Source: Echinimonas agarilytica (GTDB lineage: Bacteria; Pseudomonadota; Gammaproteobacteria; Enterobacterales; Neiellaceae). Taken from it: a DNA stretch of 64,000 bases. Shown in pieces: positions 9,516 through 17,614 of this stretch; the first letter of the stretch is position 1, and every line of letters begins with the position of its first letter. Position numbers and translations under genes: made by a program. Location of the stretch: positions 1-64,000 of the forward strand of contig NZ_JAMQGP010000006.1 of the NCBI RefSeq assembly GCF_023703465.1, written 5' to 3'. Below the pieces are notes generated by a model. It ran no database searches, had not been told where the DNA came from, and saw only the letters and a list, made by a program, of their open reading frames with translations.

Positions 9516-9860
9516 CTACTCGCCATTATCGTGAACGCTCACTAGTTTTAATGGTGTGTTAGCTGGGCTGTTTGAATTGGAACCTGATAGTAAGTGCGTA
9601 ATGTCACTGCAAATTAAATGCCCCTCAAAAACCACGATATCGGCATTGTTGAGTACGCATTTGGAAGCGTGCGCCAATGATGTTCTGACCGCCTGCCCAG
9701 TCTGGTTTTGGCAAGTGGCATGGAGCCTGTCATCTTCAATTGAAATACTGGAACAGTCTTTTTGATAAGATCCCAAAGGTAAGGATGGGTGATTCGGGGC
9801 AATCGCTCCGAATAATAAAGCGGCTACAGCAAAAGAAAAATAGAGCGCCATGAAATTCAT
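9516..9860 (-). CDS. small secreted protein, CyanoVirin-N homology (CVNH)-like
   Basis: Protein of 114 aa with a hydrophobic signal-like N-terminus (FMALYFSFAVAALLFGAIA). The mature part starts with GSYQKDCSSISIEDDRLHATC and continues QNQTGQAVRTSLAHASKC, which resembles the CVNH fold (GSF..TC..I.L....L.A.C......-TSLDL..C). Four cysteines are spaced as expected for the two disulfides of CVNH. The family binds glycans, but no binding activity can be claimed here. The ATG has AGGAGCAAGGA upstream. The neighbours (TetR and alpha-amylase) give no operon context. The family call comes from pattern recognition only. Confidence 0.55.
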   Translation of the reverse strand: MNFMALYFSFAVAALLFGAIAPNHPSLPLGSYQKDCSSISIEDDRLHATCQNQTGQAVRTSLAHASKCVLNNADIVVFEGHLICSDITHLLSGSNSNSPANTPLKLVSVHDNGE

Positions 9861-9982
9861 GATCCTTGCTCCTGTTGGGGGTTGAACACAACAACATATG
9901 GGCGAAGTTTGAGTATCAAGGTTATGCCCAGCGATGGGTATTACACAGCATTACGAGCAGAATTTTAGCCCGACCTTACGAT

Positions 9983-10006
9983 AAAAAAGGGCTCCGAAGA
10001 GCCCTT
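9983..10006 (-). terminator. rho-independent terminator of the alpha-amylase gene
   Basis: On the minus strand AAGGGCTC-TTCG-GAGCCCTT (8-bp stem, UUCG tetraloop) is followed by TTTTAT. It sits 10 bases past the amylase stop codon. Confidence 0.9.
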
Positions 10007-10016
10007 GATTAATGCG

Positions 10017-12149
10017 TTACAATTTACCGGCCCACACTACTACGGCGGTATCTCCGTTGTGTGTTCGGCTAAATACATAGGGCGCTTCACTCAAACGTTG
10101 ATGTTGACCCGCTCCAATTGCCACATGACGTTTACGGAACTGAGCAACTTTTTGCCAATGAGCTAGCAAGTCAGCGCGTGGTCCTTGAATCGAGCCCCAG
10201 TTCATATCTGATCGAGTTCCTTGGTGCGGATCGCTACCGCTCGGCCCTTTAGAACGTGCGGATTCATCACCATAGTAAACTTGCACTGCGCCGGGTAAAA
10301 ACATGAAGGGGGCTGCTATATCCTTTTGATCTTGCAGATTGCGAGTCATGTTCCCAAATGCCAATTTAGTGTCGTGAGACGAAATATATGTCAACATATT
10401 GAAACTGTCGTCGGTATTAATTTTACTGGCATAGTGTTGGTAAACTTCGTCGGCATCGGCCATGCAATTCATGACTTTTTCAGCATCTTCATTTTGAAAA
10501 TCAAAGTTAATGAGTGAATCGAATCCTGAATCGAAGTATCCATTGCGGGCAACACCTTGTGCCCAGACTTCTCCGGTCATCCAGAAATCGTTGTCGTCTA
10601 ATACTTTGTCGGGGTTCGCTTGTTTCCATTCTGTGAATGCTTGCTGAGACCGAGTTTTAAGTGCAGCCCAAGACTCCAATTCAACATGTTTTGCGGTGTC
10701 GACTCTGAAGCCATCAATGCCATATTCGAGAACCCAATCAGATAACCAATGAGTGATGTAATCGCGAACGGTATAGCCTTCTATTTTAACCGCGTTGGTA
10801 TCTTTTTTATTGCGATAGAAGATGGGTAGATCGACGACCTTGTTAGACTCAGTTTTAAAGTCGGGCAAGTAAGCTAAAGATTTGGTAATTTCGTCGTAGC
10901 CCGGGTCATCGTAGTCGGCAATATCTGTTCTTATCCAATCTTTGCCCCACCAGTTCATCCAATTCTCATCGGTGAAGTTCACATAGTGGTTGAAGTCATG
11001 CCAAGACTCGTAGCCTTTGGGTTTCCAATCAGTCCATTTCTCAGTGCCAAATAACTCAGCCGGTGATTTATCTTTGTTAAAGAAACCACCAAAGCCATAT
11101 TCCTGCATGTCGGCTAAGGTTGCATAGCCGGTATGGTTCATCACAATATCGAACACCACGCGAATGCCTCGGGCATGCGCTTCATCAACAAATTCTTGAA
11201 GGTCTTCGTTGGTGCCCATATTGGCATCAAGTTTGGTGTAATCCATCACATAGTAGCCGTGGTAGGCATAGTGCTTAAAATCACCGTTGTTGCCACCACC
11301 AACCCAACCATGGACCTGCTCGTAAGGCGCGGTGATCCAAATGGCCGTCATGCCTAAATCAGCAACGTAATCGAGTTTTTGAGTGAGGCCCTTGAGATCG
11401 CCTCCGTGAAAGGTGCCAATTTCTTTGTCGCCATCTTGGGTGCGGCCATAACTGTTGTCATTGCTCGGATCGCCATTGTTAAAACGGTCGGTCATCACGA
11501 AGTAAACCGAGGCATTGTCCCAGCTAAATTCAGAAGGTTGGTGATTGGCTTGTTCTAAAAGCATTAATCCACGGCTTTGTGCTGCGGGCGTCATAGTGAG
11601 CTTGCCATTGGCTACGGTGGCGATATTGCCACTGTAGAAATCAACCACTTCAGATCCTTCTGCGAACGCTCCTCCCACCGAGAAAGTGACTTCGCCACCA
11701 TCCCAAGAGGGGCATGTTTTAGTGATTGCAGGCGTAAGTGCGACGGGCTTTTTGGGTGACAGAGCAATATTCAATGCTGCGTTGGACTCGGAGGTGTCGA
11801 GCGTAATTCGGTAGGAAGCCTGTCGAAATAACTTAATCGTAAATGGTTGCTCTTCATGACATGCATTGGAGGCATAGTCGCGATTGAGTTTCAGTCTTTC
11901 AGCAATATCTGAACCATAGCGTGTACCGCAGGTATCGGACTGATCGGCAATTTCAAATTGATGTTCACCTTTAGGAAGTACGATATCGACTTGGTAAATG
12001 TGGCCGTCTTGAGTCATTGGAGTGGAGGTGCTCCAATCGTTCATTGAGCCTTTGAGATAAAGTGATGTTGTTGGCGTGCTGTTGCAAGCTGAGACAAGAG
12101 CGCAGAGCGCAAATGCTGCGGTCAGCTTTGCCGGCATATTTTTATGCAT
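10017..12149 (-). CDS. lipoprotein alpha-amylase, GH13 (MalS-like)
   Basis: Glycoside hydrolase family 13 enzyme of 710 aa. A lipobox (LVSAC, Cys22) predicts a lipoprotein. Residues about 28-70 (SLYLKGSMNDWS ...) resemble a small starch-binding or CBM48-like domain. The (beta/alpha)8 barrel shows the four conserved regions: DIVMNH (334-339), GFRVDTAKHV with nucleophile Asp484, GEVW with acid/base Glu527, and ISSHD with Asp593. The closest known type is the periplasmic alpha-amylase MalS, which cuts maltodextrins. The protein ends soon after the barrel, with a short C-terminal beta region. It stands alone, with no transporter or MalR next to it. A perfect palindrome about 230 bp upstream (12381-12392) could be its operator. 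Confidence 0.93.
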   Translation of the reverse strand: MHKNMPAKLTAAFALCALVSACNSTPTTSLYLKGSMNDWSTSTPMTQDGHIYQVDIVLPKGEHQFEIADQSDTCGTRYGSDIAERLKLNRDYASNACHEEQPFTIKLFRQASYRITLDTSESNAALNIALSPKKPVALTPAITKTCPSWDGGEVTFSVGGAFAEGSEVVDFYSGNIATVANGKLTMTPAAQSRGLMLLEQANHQPSEFSWDNASVYFVMTDRFNNGDPSNDNSYGRTQDGDKEIGTFHGGDLKGLTQKLDYVADLGMTAIWITAPYEQVHGWVGGGNNGDFKHYAYHGYYVMDYTKLDANMGTNEDLQEFVDEAHARGIRVVFDIVMNHTGYATLADMQEYGFGGFFNKDKSPAELFGTEKWTDWKPKGYESWHDFNHYVNFTDENWMNWWGKDWIRTDIADYDDPGYDEITKSLAYLPDFKTESNKVVDLPIFYRNKKDTNAVKIEGYTVRDYITHWLSDWVLEYGIDGFRVDTAKHVELESWAALKTRSQQAFTEWKQANPDKVLDDNDFWMTGEVWAQGVARNGYFDSGFDSLINFDFQNEDAEKVMNCMADADEVYQHYASKINTDDSFNMLTYISSHDTKLAFGNMTRNLQDQKDIAAPFMFLPGAVQVYYGDESARSKGPSGSDPHQGTRSDMNWGSIQGPRADLLAHWQKVAQFRKRHVAIGAGQHQRLSEAPYVFSRTHNGDTAVVVWAGKL

Positions 12150-12545
12150 GATGGTTCTCTTTTTTGTTTTAGCCTTGAGTACCGCTAGCCTGCGGTTACT
12201 TTAAATTAGCATAGATGAATCTTTTGATTTGCCTCTTGGTTATCAGAATGTGAGCAAGCCTCAAAAGAGACCGGTTCCAACTGGGGTTGGCTGAACGCGT
12301 CATTTTTATATGGCTATGACATACCCGAAATTTGGCGATAAAGACGTGGGTGGATGACGATGCATGTCAGTGATTTTCAGACGTTGCAACGTGTGGAGAA
12401 TCGGCTCATGCAGACGTTATGTTGTTGTGCCTAATCGCTAATAAAATTGTTCTAACGCTTTCAAAAATCGTCTGCTATGGTTAATAAGTGTGCACTTTAG
12501 CTTAAATGCCGAGGTGCACCTTACCCACAGGAAAGGACGGCGCTG
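12150..12545. other. 396-bp divergent intergenic region, amylase / 81-aa ORF
   Basis: No gene is visible. It must hold the divergent promoters. It contains CCAAC-TGGG-GTTGG (12277-12290), an imperfect longer dyad around it, and the perfect palindrome listed separately. A Shine-Dalgarno-like AAAGGA lies before the ATG at 12546. Confidence 0.6.
12381..12392. promoter_or_regulatory. candidate operator palindrome ACGTTGCAACGT
   Basis: A 12-bp perfect palindrome in the divergent intergenic region between the amylase and the 81-aa ORF. The central TTGCAA resembles LacI/GalR-family operators in general form, but no such regulator lies in the window. Function is inferred from position and symmetry only. 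Confidence 0.3.
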
Positions 12546-12791
12546 ATGGACGTTTTTGACAATTGGTCTGAATCTAAGGCTTGTCACGATGGATCTTCAG
12601 CAGGAAAAGCAATCGTAGTCATGACCGTTGCAGAAGAAGCGGATTGGATCGATACATTTTATCCTGACTCTAGGTCTGTTATGCATGCCGTAAAAGTGGT
12701 GAACAGTGTTCCTTATGATGTGCATGTGATGCGCGACTCTAAGGGTGAAGAACAACAGTTGTATTTTGACTTAACGTACTGCCATCGTTAA
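12546..12791 (+). CDS. hypothetical protein, 81 aa
   Basis: Small protein I do not recognise. It is rich in Asp/Glu/Val with no signal peptide or membrane helix and no cysteine motif (two Cys, residue 13 and near the C-terminus). AAGGA lies 8 bases before the ATG, and a convergent terminator follows the stop, which supports it as a real gene. A mixed alpha/beta cytoplasmic protein is likely. It is divergent from the amylase and convergent with ybiT. Confidence 0.6.
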   Translation: MDVFDNWSESKACHDGSSAGKAIVVMTVAEEADWIDTFYPDSRSVMHAVKVVNSVPYDVHVMRDSKGEEQQLYFDLTYCHR

Positions 12792-12817
12792 TTGTTAAAC
12801 CACTTCTTAACATGATT

Positions 12818-12856
12818 AAAAAAGGCGTGAGGTTGTTAAACCGCACGCCTTTTTTC
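12818..12856. terminator. bidirectional terminator between the 81-aa ORF and ybiT
   Basis: AAAAAAGGCGTG (12818-12829) pairs with CACGCCTTTTTT (from 12844), with two further G-C pairs after one mismatch. A and T tracts flank both sides, so it can serve both convergent genes. Confidence 0.88.
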
Positions 12857-12875
12857 TATTGTTAATGACTATTGA

Positions 12876-14462
12876 TTAAGCTTGGCTTGCACGATATTCG
12901 TCGTACGTGCCTTGGAAGTCGATTAGTTTTTTGTCTTTAATCTCAACAATACGTGTCGCCAATGATTGAACAAACTCGCGGTCGTGACTGACAAAAATCA
13001 AAGTGCCTTCGTAATGCTCAAGAGCCAAGTTGAGCGCTTCAATGGCTTCCATATCCAAGTGGTTGGTGGGTTCATCCATCAACAATACGTTGGTTTCTTG
13101 CATCATTAATTTGCCAAACAGTAGACGGTTTTTCTCGCCACCAGAGCAAACGTTTACCAGCTTTTTGTAATCGTCGGCCGAGAACAACAAACGCCCTAAC
13201 ATGGCACGAACAATTTGGTCGTCATGGCCGGGTTTGCGCCATTGGCTCATCCAATCGAAGATATTGATTTCTTCGTTGAAATCCGAAGTGCTATCTTGTG
13301 GACAGTAGCCTAGCGTGGCGTTTTCAGACCATTTGATAACACCTTCGTTGGCACTTAATTCATTCATCAAACAACGCAGGAATGTTGTTTTACCGGCACC
13401 ATTGTCACCAATGACCGCTAAGCGAGTTCCGGCTTCAATGATCATGCTGCCGTCGCTGAATAAGGTTTCACCGTCGAATCCATGCGCCATGTTTTCAAGA
13501 ATCAATGCTTGGCGATGCAATTTTTTTTCTTGAGGGAAACGAATGAAAGGGCTCACGCGACTTGAAGGCTTGATATCTTCAAGTTGAATTTTATCGATTT
13601 GACGCGCACGTGATGTTGCTTGCTTTGCTTTTGAGGCGTTTGCAGAGAAGCGGCTGACAAATTGCTGCAGCTCGGCGATTTGAGCTTTTTTCTTCGCATT
13701 GTCAGATTGCTGTTGTTCACGGGCTTGGGTCGATGCTGTCATGAAGTCATCGTAGTTACCCGGATACACGCGAAGTTCGCCGTAATCGATGTCGGCCATG
13801 TGCGTACACACTGCATTCAAGAAGTGACGGTCATGCGAAATAATGACCATGGTACTTTTGCGCTCGTTAAGAATGTTCTCCAACCAGCTAATGGTTTCGA
13901 TGTCTAAGTTGTTGGTAGGTTCGTCGAGCAATAAAATATCAGGATCGGAGAACAAGGCTTGGGCCAAAAGTACACGCAACTTCCAACCCGGAGCCACTTC
14001 GCTCATGGGGCCAAAATGCAACGACTCTTCAATACCTGCACCCATTAAAATTTCGCCTGCTCGGCTTTCTGCGCTGTAGCCGTCCATTTCGGCAAACTGA
14101 GTTTCTAACTCAGCGACTTTCATACCGTCTTCTTCCGACATTTCAGGCAATGAGTAGATACGATCGCGCTCTTGCTTGATTTCCCAAAGCTCTTTGTGCC
14201 CCATGATCACGGTATCAACTACGGAGTATTCTTCAAACGCAAACTGGTCTTGATGAAGTTTACCGACACGCTCATTTGGAGTGATGTTCACGTTTCCTGA
14301 GCTAGGTGCCAAAGTGCCATCCAGAATTTTCATGAAGGTTGATTTGCCACAGCCATTAGCGCCAATGAGGCCATAGCGATTACCACCGCCAAACTTAACG
14401 GAGATATTTTCGAATAATGGTTGTGCACCAAACTGCATGGTGATGTTTGCGGTAGAAATCAA
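12876..14462 (-). CDS. ybiT: ABC-F family ATPase YbiT
   Basis: Soluble duplicated ATPase of 528 aa, matching the E. coli YbiT length and sequence pattern closely. The first Walker A is GANGCGKST (34-42), then [15 protein letters not shown] and [11 protein letters not shown]. The linker (about 240-310) is the charged P-site tRNA-interaction-motif region, followed by the second Walker [10 protein letters not shown] and [15 protein letters not shown] proteins act on the ribosome in translation rather than in transport. Odd point: the second ABC signature reads CSGGE instead of LSGGE. It is monocistronic, convergent with the 81-aa ORF. Confidence 0.95.
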   Translation of the reverse strand: MISTANITMQFGAQPLFENISVKFGGGNRYGLIGANGCGKSTFMKILDGTLAPSSGNVNITPNERVGKLHQDQFAFEEYSVVDTVIMGHKELWEIKQERDRIYSLPEMSEEDGMKVAELETQFAEMDGYSAESRAGEILMGAGIEESLHFGPMSEVAPGWKLRVLLAQALFSDPDILLLDEPTNNLDIETISWLENILNERKSTMVIISHDRHFLNAVCTHMADIDYGELRVYPGNYDDFMTASTQAREQQQSDNAKKKAQIAELQQFVSRFSANASKAKQATSRARQIDKIQLEDIKPSSRVSPFIRFPQEKKLHRQALILENMAHGFDGETLFSDGSMIIEAGTRLAVIGDNGAGKTTFLRCLMNELSANEGVIKWSENATLGYCPQDSTSDFNEEINIFDWMSQWRKPGHDDQIVRAMLGRLLFSADDYKKLVNVCSGGEKNRLLFGKLMMQETNVLLMDEPTNHLDMEAIEALNLALEHYEGTLIFVSHDREFVQSLATRIVEIKDKKLIDFQGTYDEYRASQA

Positions 14463-14648
14463 AAGGGATATTCCTGAGCTTAAAGAGACAAAAGTTTAAC
14501 GCGCGTACTATAGGGATTTAAGCTTCAAAAATCGAGTGAAACTGTGTGAATTTTATCCGTTTGCAGTGCTTTCAAGGCAAATCTTGGGACCCTAGCGTCA
14601 AAAATAGATAAAGGCAGTGATTTTGCTGTAAAGCTTTGGAGCATCGCA

Positions 14649-14682
14649 GTGCCGTATTCTGTGGGGAGTCGGAATACGGCAC
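14649..14682. repeat. 11-bp perfect inverted repeat downstream of the sulfatase gene
   Basis: GTGCCGTATTC (14649-14659) and GAATACGGCAC (14672-14682) are separated by 12 bases. It lies 17 bp past the sulfatase stop codon on the minus strand. No T tract follows, so it may be a 3'-end stabilising hairpin or a weak terminator. Confidence 0.55.
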
Positions 14683-14698
14683 CTAATCAAGGAGTGGG

Positions 14699-16285
14699 TT
14701 ATTTTTTCTCCCAAGGCATGAGCTCAATGTGGTTCGGGTAGTATTTTTTGATGAACTGCCCCTCGTCAGCGGCTCGCTGCACTTTGCGCTTGAAATCGGC
14801 AGCGGTATCACCGGGATTCCAAAACCATTCACTGGGTTCATGAGAATTAAAAATGTGTTTTACTTGGGCGATCACTGAAGGGTAAAGAGCCGCCACATCG
14901 GCTTGCAGCATGGCGTCATCTTCGATCAAATATAGCTGAATGGGTGTGTTGGGGTGCGGACGGAAAGCGTACCAAGGACCCATGCGAACGGCTTGCTCAT
15001 TATTTTTATAGAAATACATGGGGCGCTGATTTGGAATGGCGTTGGGTTTGCTGTCTATCAGCGGGAGTAAACTATAGCCTTCAACTTTTTGCGCTAACGG
15101 TTGCGATGCAATATCGGCAAATGTAGGAAATAAATCGGGCAGCCATACGGGTTGGCTGATCACCTGGGCTTTCTCCTGATTGGGTAATTTCATGAACATT
15201 GGAATACGCATGCCGGCTTCTAACACGCCGAACTTACCCCCTCTTAGTTGTCCTTTATTTTGTAAAAATTCATCTTCGAGCCAAACACGGGTGCCGTCTT
15301 CAAGTTGAGAAGGGGTGTGCATCGAATAGCCATTGTCGGAGGCGAATACGATGAGAGAATTGTCATACAAGTTGTTGTCTTTTAGCGTCTCAATAATTCG
15401 ACCTACCGAAATATCAAGCCGCTGTACCATTGCCCCCCATTCACGCGCGTAAGTTGACATATCATGGCGATCCTTCAGCTGTCTGAAATCGTCCGTGATC
15501 GTCGGCCCATGAGGCAAGTTCGATGCAAAGTAGAGCAAAAATGGCTGTGCCTTGTTGTGCTCGATGAATTCAATCGCTTTGCGATCGAACAAATCTGGGG
15601 CGTAGGTTGCTTGGGTTAAATCAACTTTGATGAGCTTGCCTTCATCATCATAGTAATCTTCAAATTGCTGTTCTTTTTTACGTCTGTCCTGTCCATAAAG
15701 TGTGTACAAATCGAAATCATCATTGGCCTGAAACTCAATGATTTCGTTGTTTTCATACAACCTGAGTGGAAAGTAGGAATGGGCTTCGTAGTGGGTTAAA
15801 TAACCGTAGTGATAGTCAAACCCTTGCTTTAGAGGGTTGCCTGTAGTGTCTATGTAACCAAGCCCCCACTTTCCTACAACACCGGTGATATAGCCCGCTT
15901 GTTGCAACATTTTGGGGAAGGTGTAGAGGTTGTCAGGCAGCACTTCAAAACCACGAGCACTGCTGTTTAAACGAATGGGTTGCTTGTCAACGCTCATCCC
16001 TGTGAGCAAGGTTCCTCTTGAAGGTGCGCATTCCGGCGCGCCTGCATAGGCCTGCGAGAAACGTACCGATTGACTCGACAATTGATCGAGGTGAGGCGTG
16101 GAGAAATTCGTTTGGCCGTATGCGGATAAGTCTCGGTAACTTAAATCATCGGAGAAAATAAAAATGATGTTCGGTTGAGTTTTGACCTGCTGATCCTTCG
16201 CAGGCAGAACTGGGGGCTCTGAGATTGAGCACGCGCTGATAGATATCGCGATCGAGCCCGCGATGGCATATTTAAAGAACGTCAT
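14699..16285 (-). CDS. lipoprotein sulfatase (type I, Cys-type)
   Basis: Sulfatase-family hydrolase of 528 aa from the chosen ATG. The signal sequence ends in lipobox SISAC (Cys19). NIIFIFSDDLSYRDLSAYG carries the metal-binding Asp pair. CAPSRGTLLTG (Cys86) is the C-x-P-S-R motif whose cysteine is converted to formylglycine, so a maturase (FGE or anSME) must be encoded elsewhere. FASDNGYS supplies the second metal site. The substrate cannot be told; S1 sulfatases of marine bacteria often act on sulfated polysaccharides. An ATG 14 codons further upstream (16327) is possible. A 15-bp palindrome lies 39 bp before the chosen ATG. Confidence 0.88.
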   Translation of the reverse strand: MTFFKYAIAGSIAISISACSISEPPVLPAKDQQVKTQPNIIFIFSDDLSYRDLSAYGQTNFSTPHLDQLSSQSVRFSQAYAGAPECAPSRGTLLTGMSVDKQPIRLNSSARGFEVLPDNLYTFPKMLQQAGYITGVVGKWGLGYIDTTGNPLKQGFDYHYGYLTHYEAHSYFPLRLYENNEIIEFQANDDFDLYTLYGQDRRKKEQQFEDYYDDEGKLIKVDLTQATYAPDLFDRKAIEFIEHNKAQPFLLYFASNLPHGPTITDDFRQLKDRHDMSTYAREWGAMVQRLDISVGRIIETLKDNNLYDNSLIVFASDNGYSMHTPSQLEDGTRVWLEDEFLQNKGQLRGGKFGVLEAGMRIPMFMKLPNQEKAQVISQPVWLPDLFPTFADIASQPLAQKVEGYSLLPLIDSKPNAIPNQRPMYFYKNNEQAVRMGPWYAFRPHPNTPIQLYLIEDDAMLQADVAALYPSVIAQVKHIFNSHEPSEWFWNPGDTAADFKRKVQRAADEGQFIKKYYPNHIELMPWEKK

Positions 16286-16323
16286 AATCACTCGTATTAC
16301 GATAGAAAACATCGGCCTGTATG

Positions 16324-16338
16324 GCACTTTGAAAGTGC
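16324..16338. repeat. 15-bp palindrome GCACTTT-G-AAAGTGC upstream of the sulfatase
   Basis: A perfect palindrome around one central base, lying between the DUF1501 gene and the sulfatase gene. It could be an operator for the sulfatase or a hairpin at the end of the DUF1501 transcript. It has no T tract. Confidence 0.4.
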
Positions 16339-16457
16339 GGCAATATTTTCATACCCGGCCCCTAGATTCACGGCGATTACATGGGGTTCTGGGTTCACAA
16401 CCAAATTTACTCCTGCATTTAGCCAATTGGGTCTAGCTGCCGGAATAAGTCGTGGAC

Positions 16458-17612
16458 TTAAGATGTGGTGAGCTGAGCCTTGATTAAGCGTTCAGAAAGT
16501 ACCGGTGTAGCAGAAGGGAAGATATTGCTCAATTGGGAATGATTCATGCCCCAGTGCTCAGCCATTGCTGTTGCGATCCAAGAAAAACTATTGGAGGTTG
16601 GGCGTAAATCGCGTTGTTCAAACAAATTGTCTTGACTAAGCCCGGGCCAGTCTCCGAGTACTCGTCCGCCATTTACCGCGCCGCCTGCAAAAAACAGTGC
16701 GCTTGCCGTGCCGTGATCGGTACCGCCCGTGCCATTTTCTTTCGCTGTTCTGCCAAATTCAGTGCCCACAATGACTAACGTATTTTGCCATTGCTGACCT
16801 AATTCTTGTTTAAGTTCAGCCAGACCTGCGTCTAGTTCTTTGAGGCTACGTTTGAGCCTGTTGGCTTGACCTTTGTGGGTGTCCCAACCACCAAGCTCTA
16901 ACATTGCGCAATCCATAGTTTTGGAGCTGACCATTAATTTCGCGCAGGAGCGGGCTAGATCGACAAACTTTCCGCGTTGATTTTTAGCCCGATCAGAACC
17001 TGCTTTGTTTTGCAGATCTAGGCCATTTTGCAGTAGTGCATGAAGCTGCTCATCGCCTTCATATAATTTCATGAGTGCGTTGTACGTGTCGGCCGTGGCA
17101 TCTTTCAATTGCGTGGGATACCAAGTACTGACCGAATCCGTACTCCTCAAACTAATGGGAGTGGCTCTGGCAAGTGCTAAGGCTTCGGTTTGTTTGGCGT
17201 GAACAGCTCGGCCTAACCAACCGGAATCATAGTCAATATGCCCCGTTCCCGACTCTAGAAAGTCTTGACCGTCAAAGTGAGAGCGTGCGTTGTATCCGGA
17301 TGAAACCGCCACTACTGGAAGTAATTCTTTATTGTGAAACCACGAGTGCAAGTGCGTCAGACTTGGGTGAAGTGCATAGCCATCCCTGAGCGGTAATAGC
17401 GCTTTACTAATGCTTGGATATAGTGTGGGGCGGAGTTTGGGCAAGTCTTTGTCAAATGTCGGTACAAGTGTATGTAGCGGATCTAGCGCCCCCCGGAGCA
17501 TTACCCAAATGACTTTGGGCGTTGTTTTTTGAGTGGCGCTCATCGCAAAATGTGGCACAGAGAGGAGCGATAAAGACGCACCTGATAATTTTAATAAATC
17601 ACGGCGTTTCAT
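16458..17612 (-). CDS. DUF1501 domain protein with Tat-like signal
   Basis: Protein of 384 aa of the DUF1501 family. The N-terminus MKRRDLLKLSG followed by a hydrophobic stretch ending MSA is a twin-arginine-type signal. Family blocks visible are SHFDGQDFLESG, GGWDTHKGQ, and GTEFGRTAKENG with TDHGTASALFFAGG. The fold is related to alkaline phosphatase/sulfatase, but biochemical function is not established. It starts 2 bp after the DUF1800 stop codon; these two families are almost always adjacent, so a joint periplasmic role is likely. No signal shows regulation. Confidence 0.88.
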   Translation of the reverse strand: MKRRDLLKLSGASLSLLSVPHFAMSATQKTTPKVIWVMLRGALDPLHTLVPTFDKDLPKLRPTLYPSISKALLPLRDGYALHPSLTHLHSWFHNKELLPVVAVSSGYNARSHFDGQDFLESGTGHIDYDSGWLGRAVHAKQTEALALARATPISLRSTDSVSTWYPTQLKDATADTYNALMKLYEGDEQLHALLQNGLDLQNKAGSDRAKNQRGKFVDLARSCAKLMVSSKTMDCAMLELGGWDTHKGQANRLKRSLKELDAGLAELKQELGQQWQNTLVIVGTEFGRTAKENGTGGTDHGTASALFFAGGAVNGGRVLGDWPGLSQDNLFEQRDLRPTSNSFSWIATAMAEHWGMNHSQLSNIFPSATPVLSERLIKAQLTTS

Positions 17613-17614
17613 TG

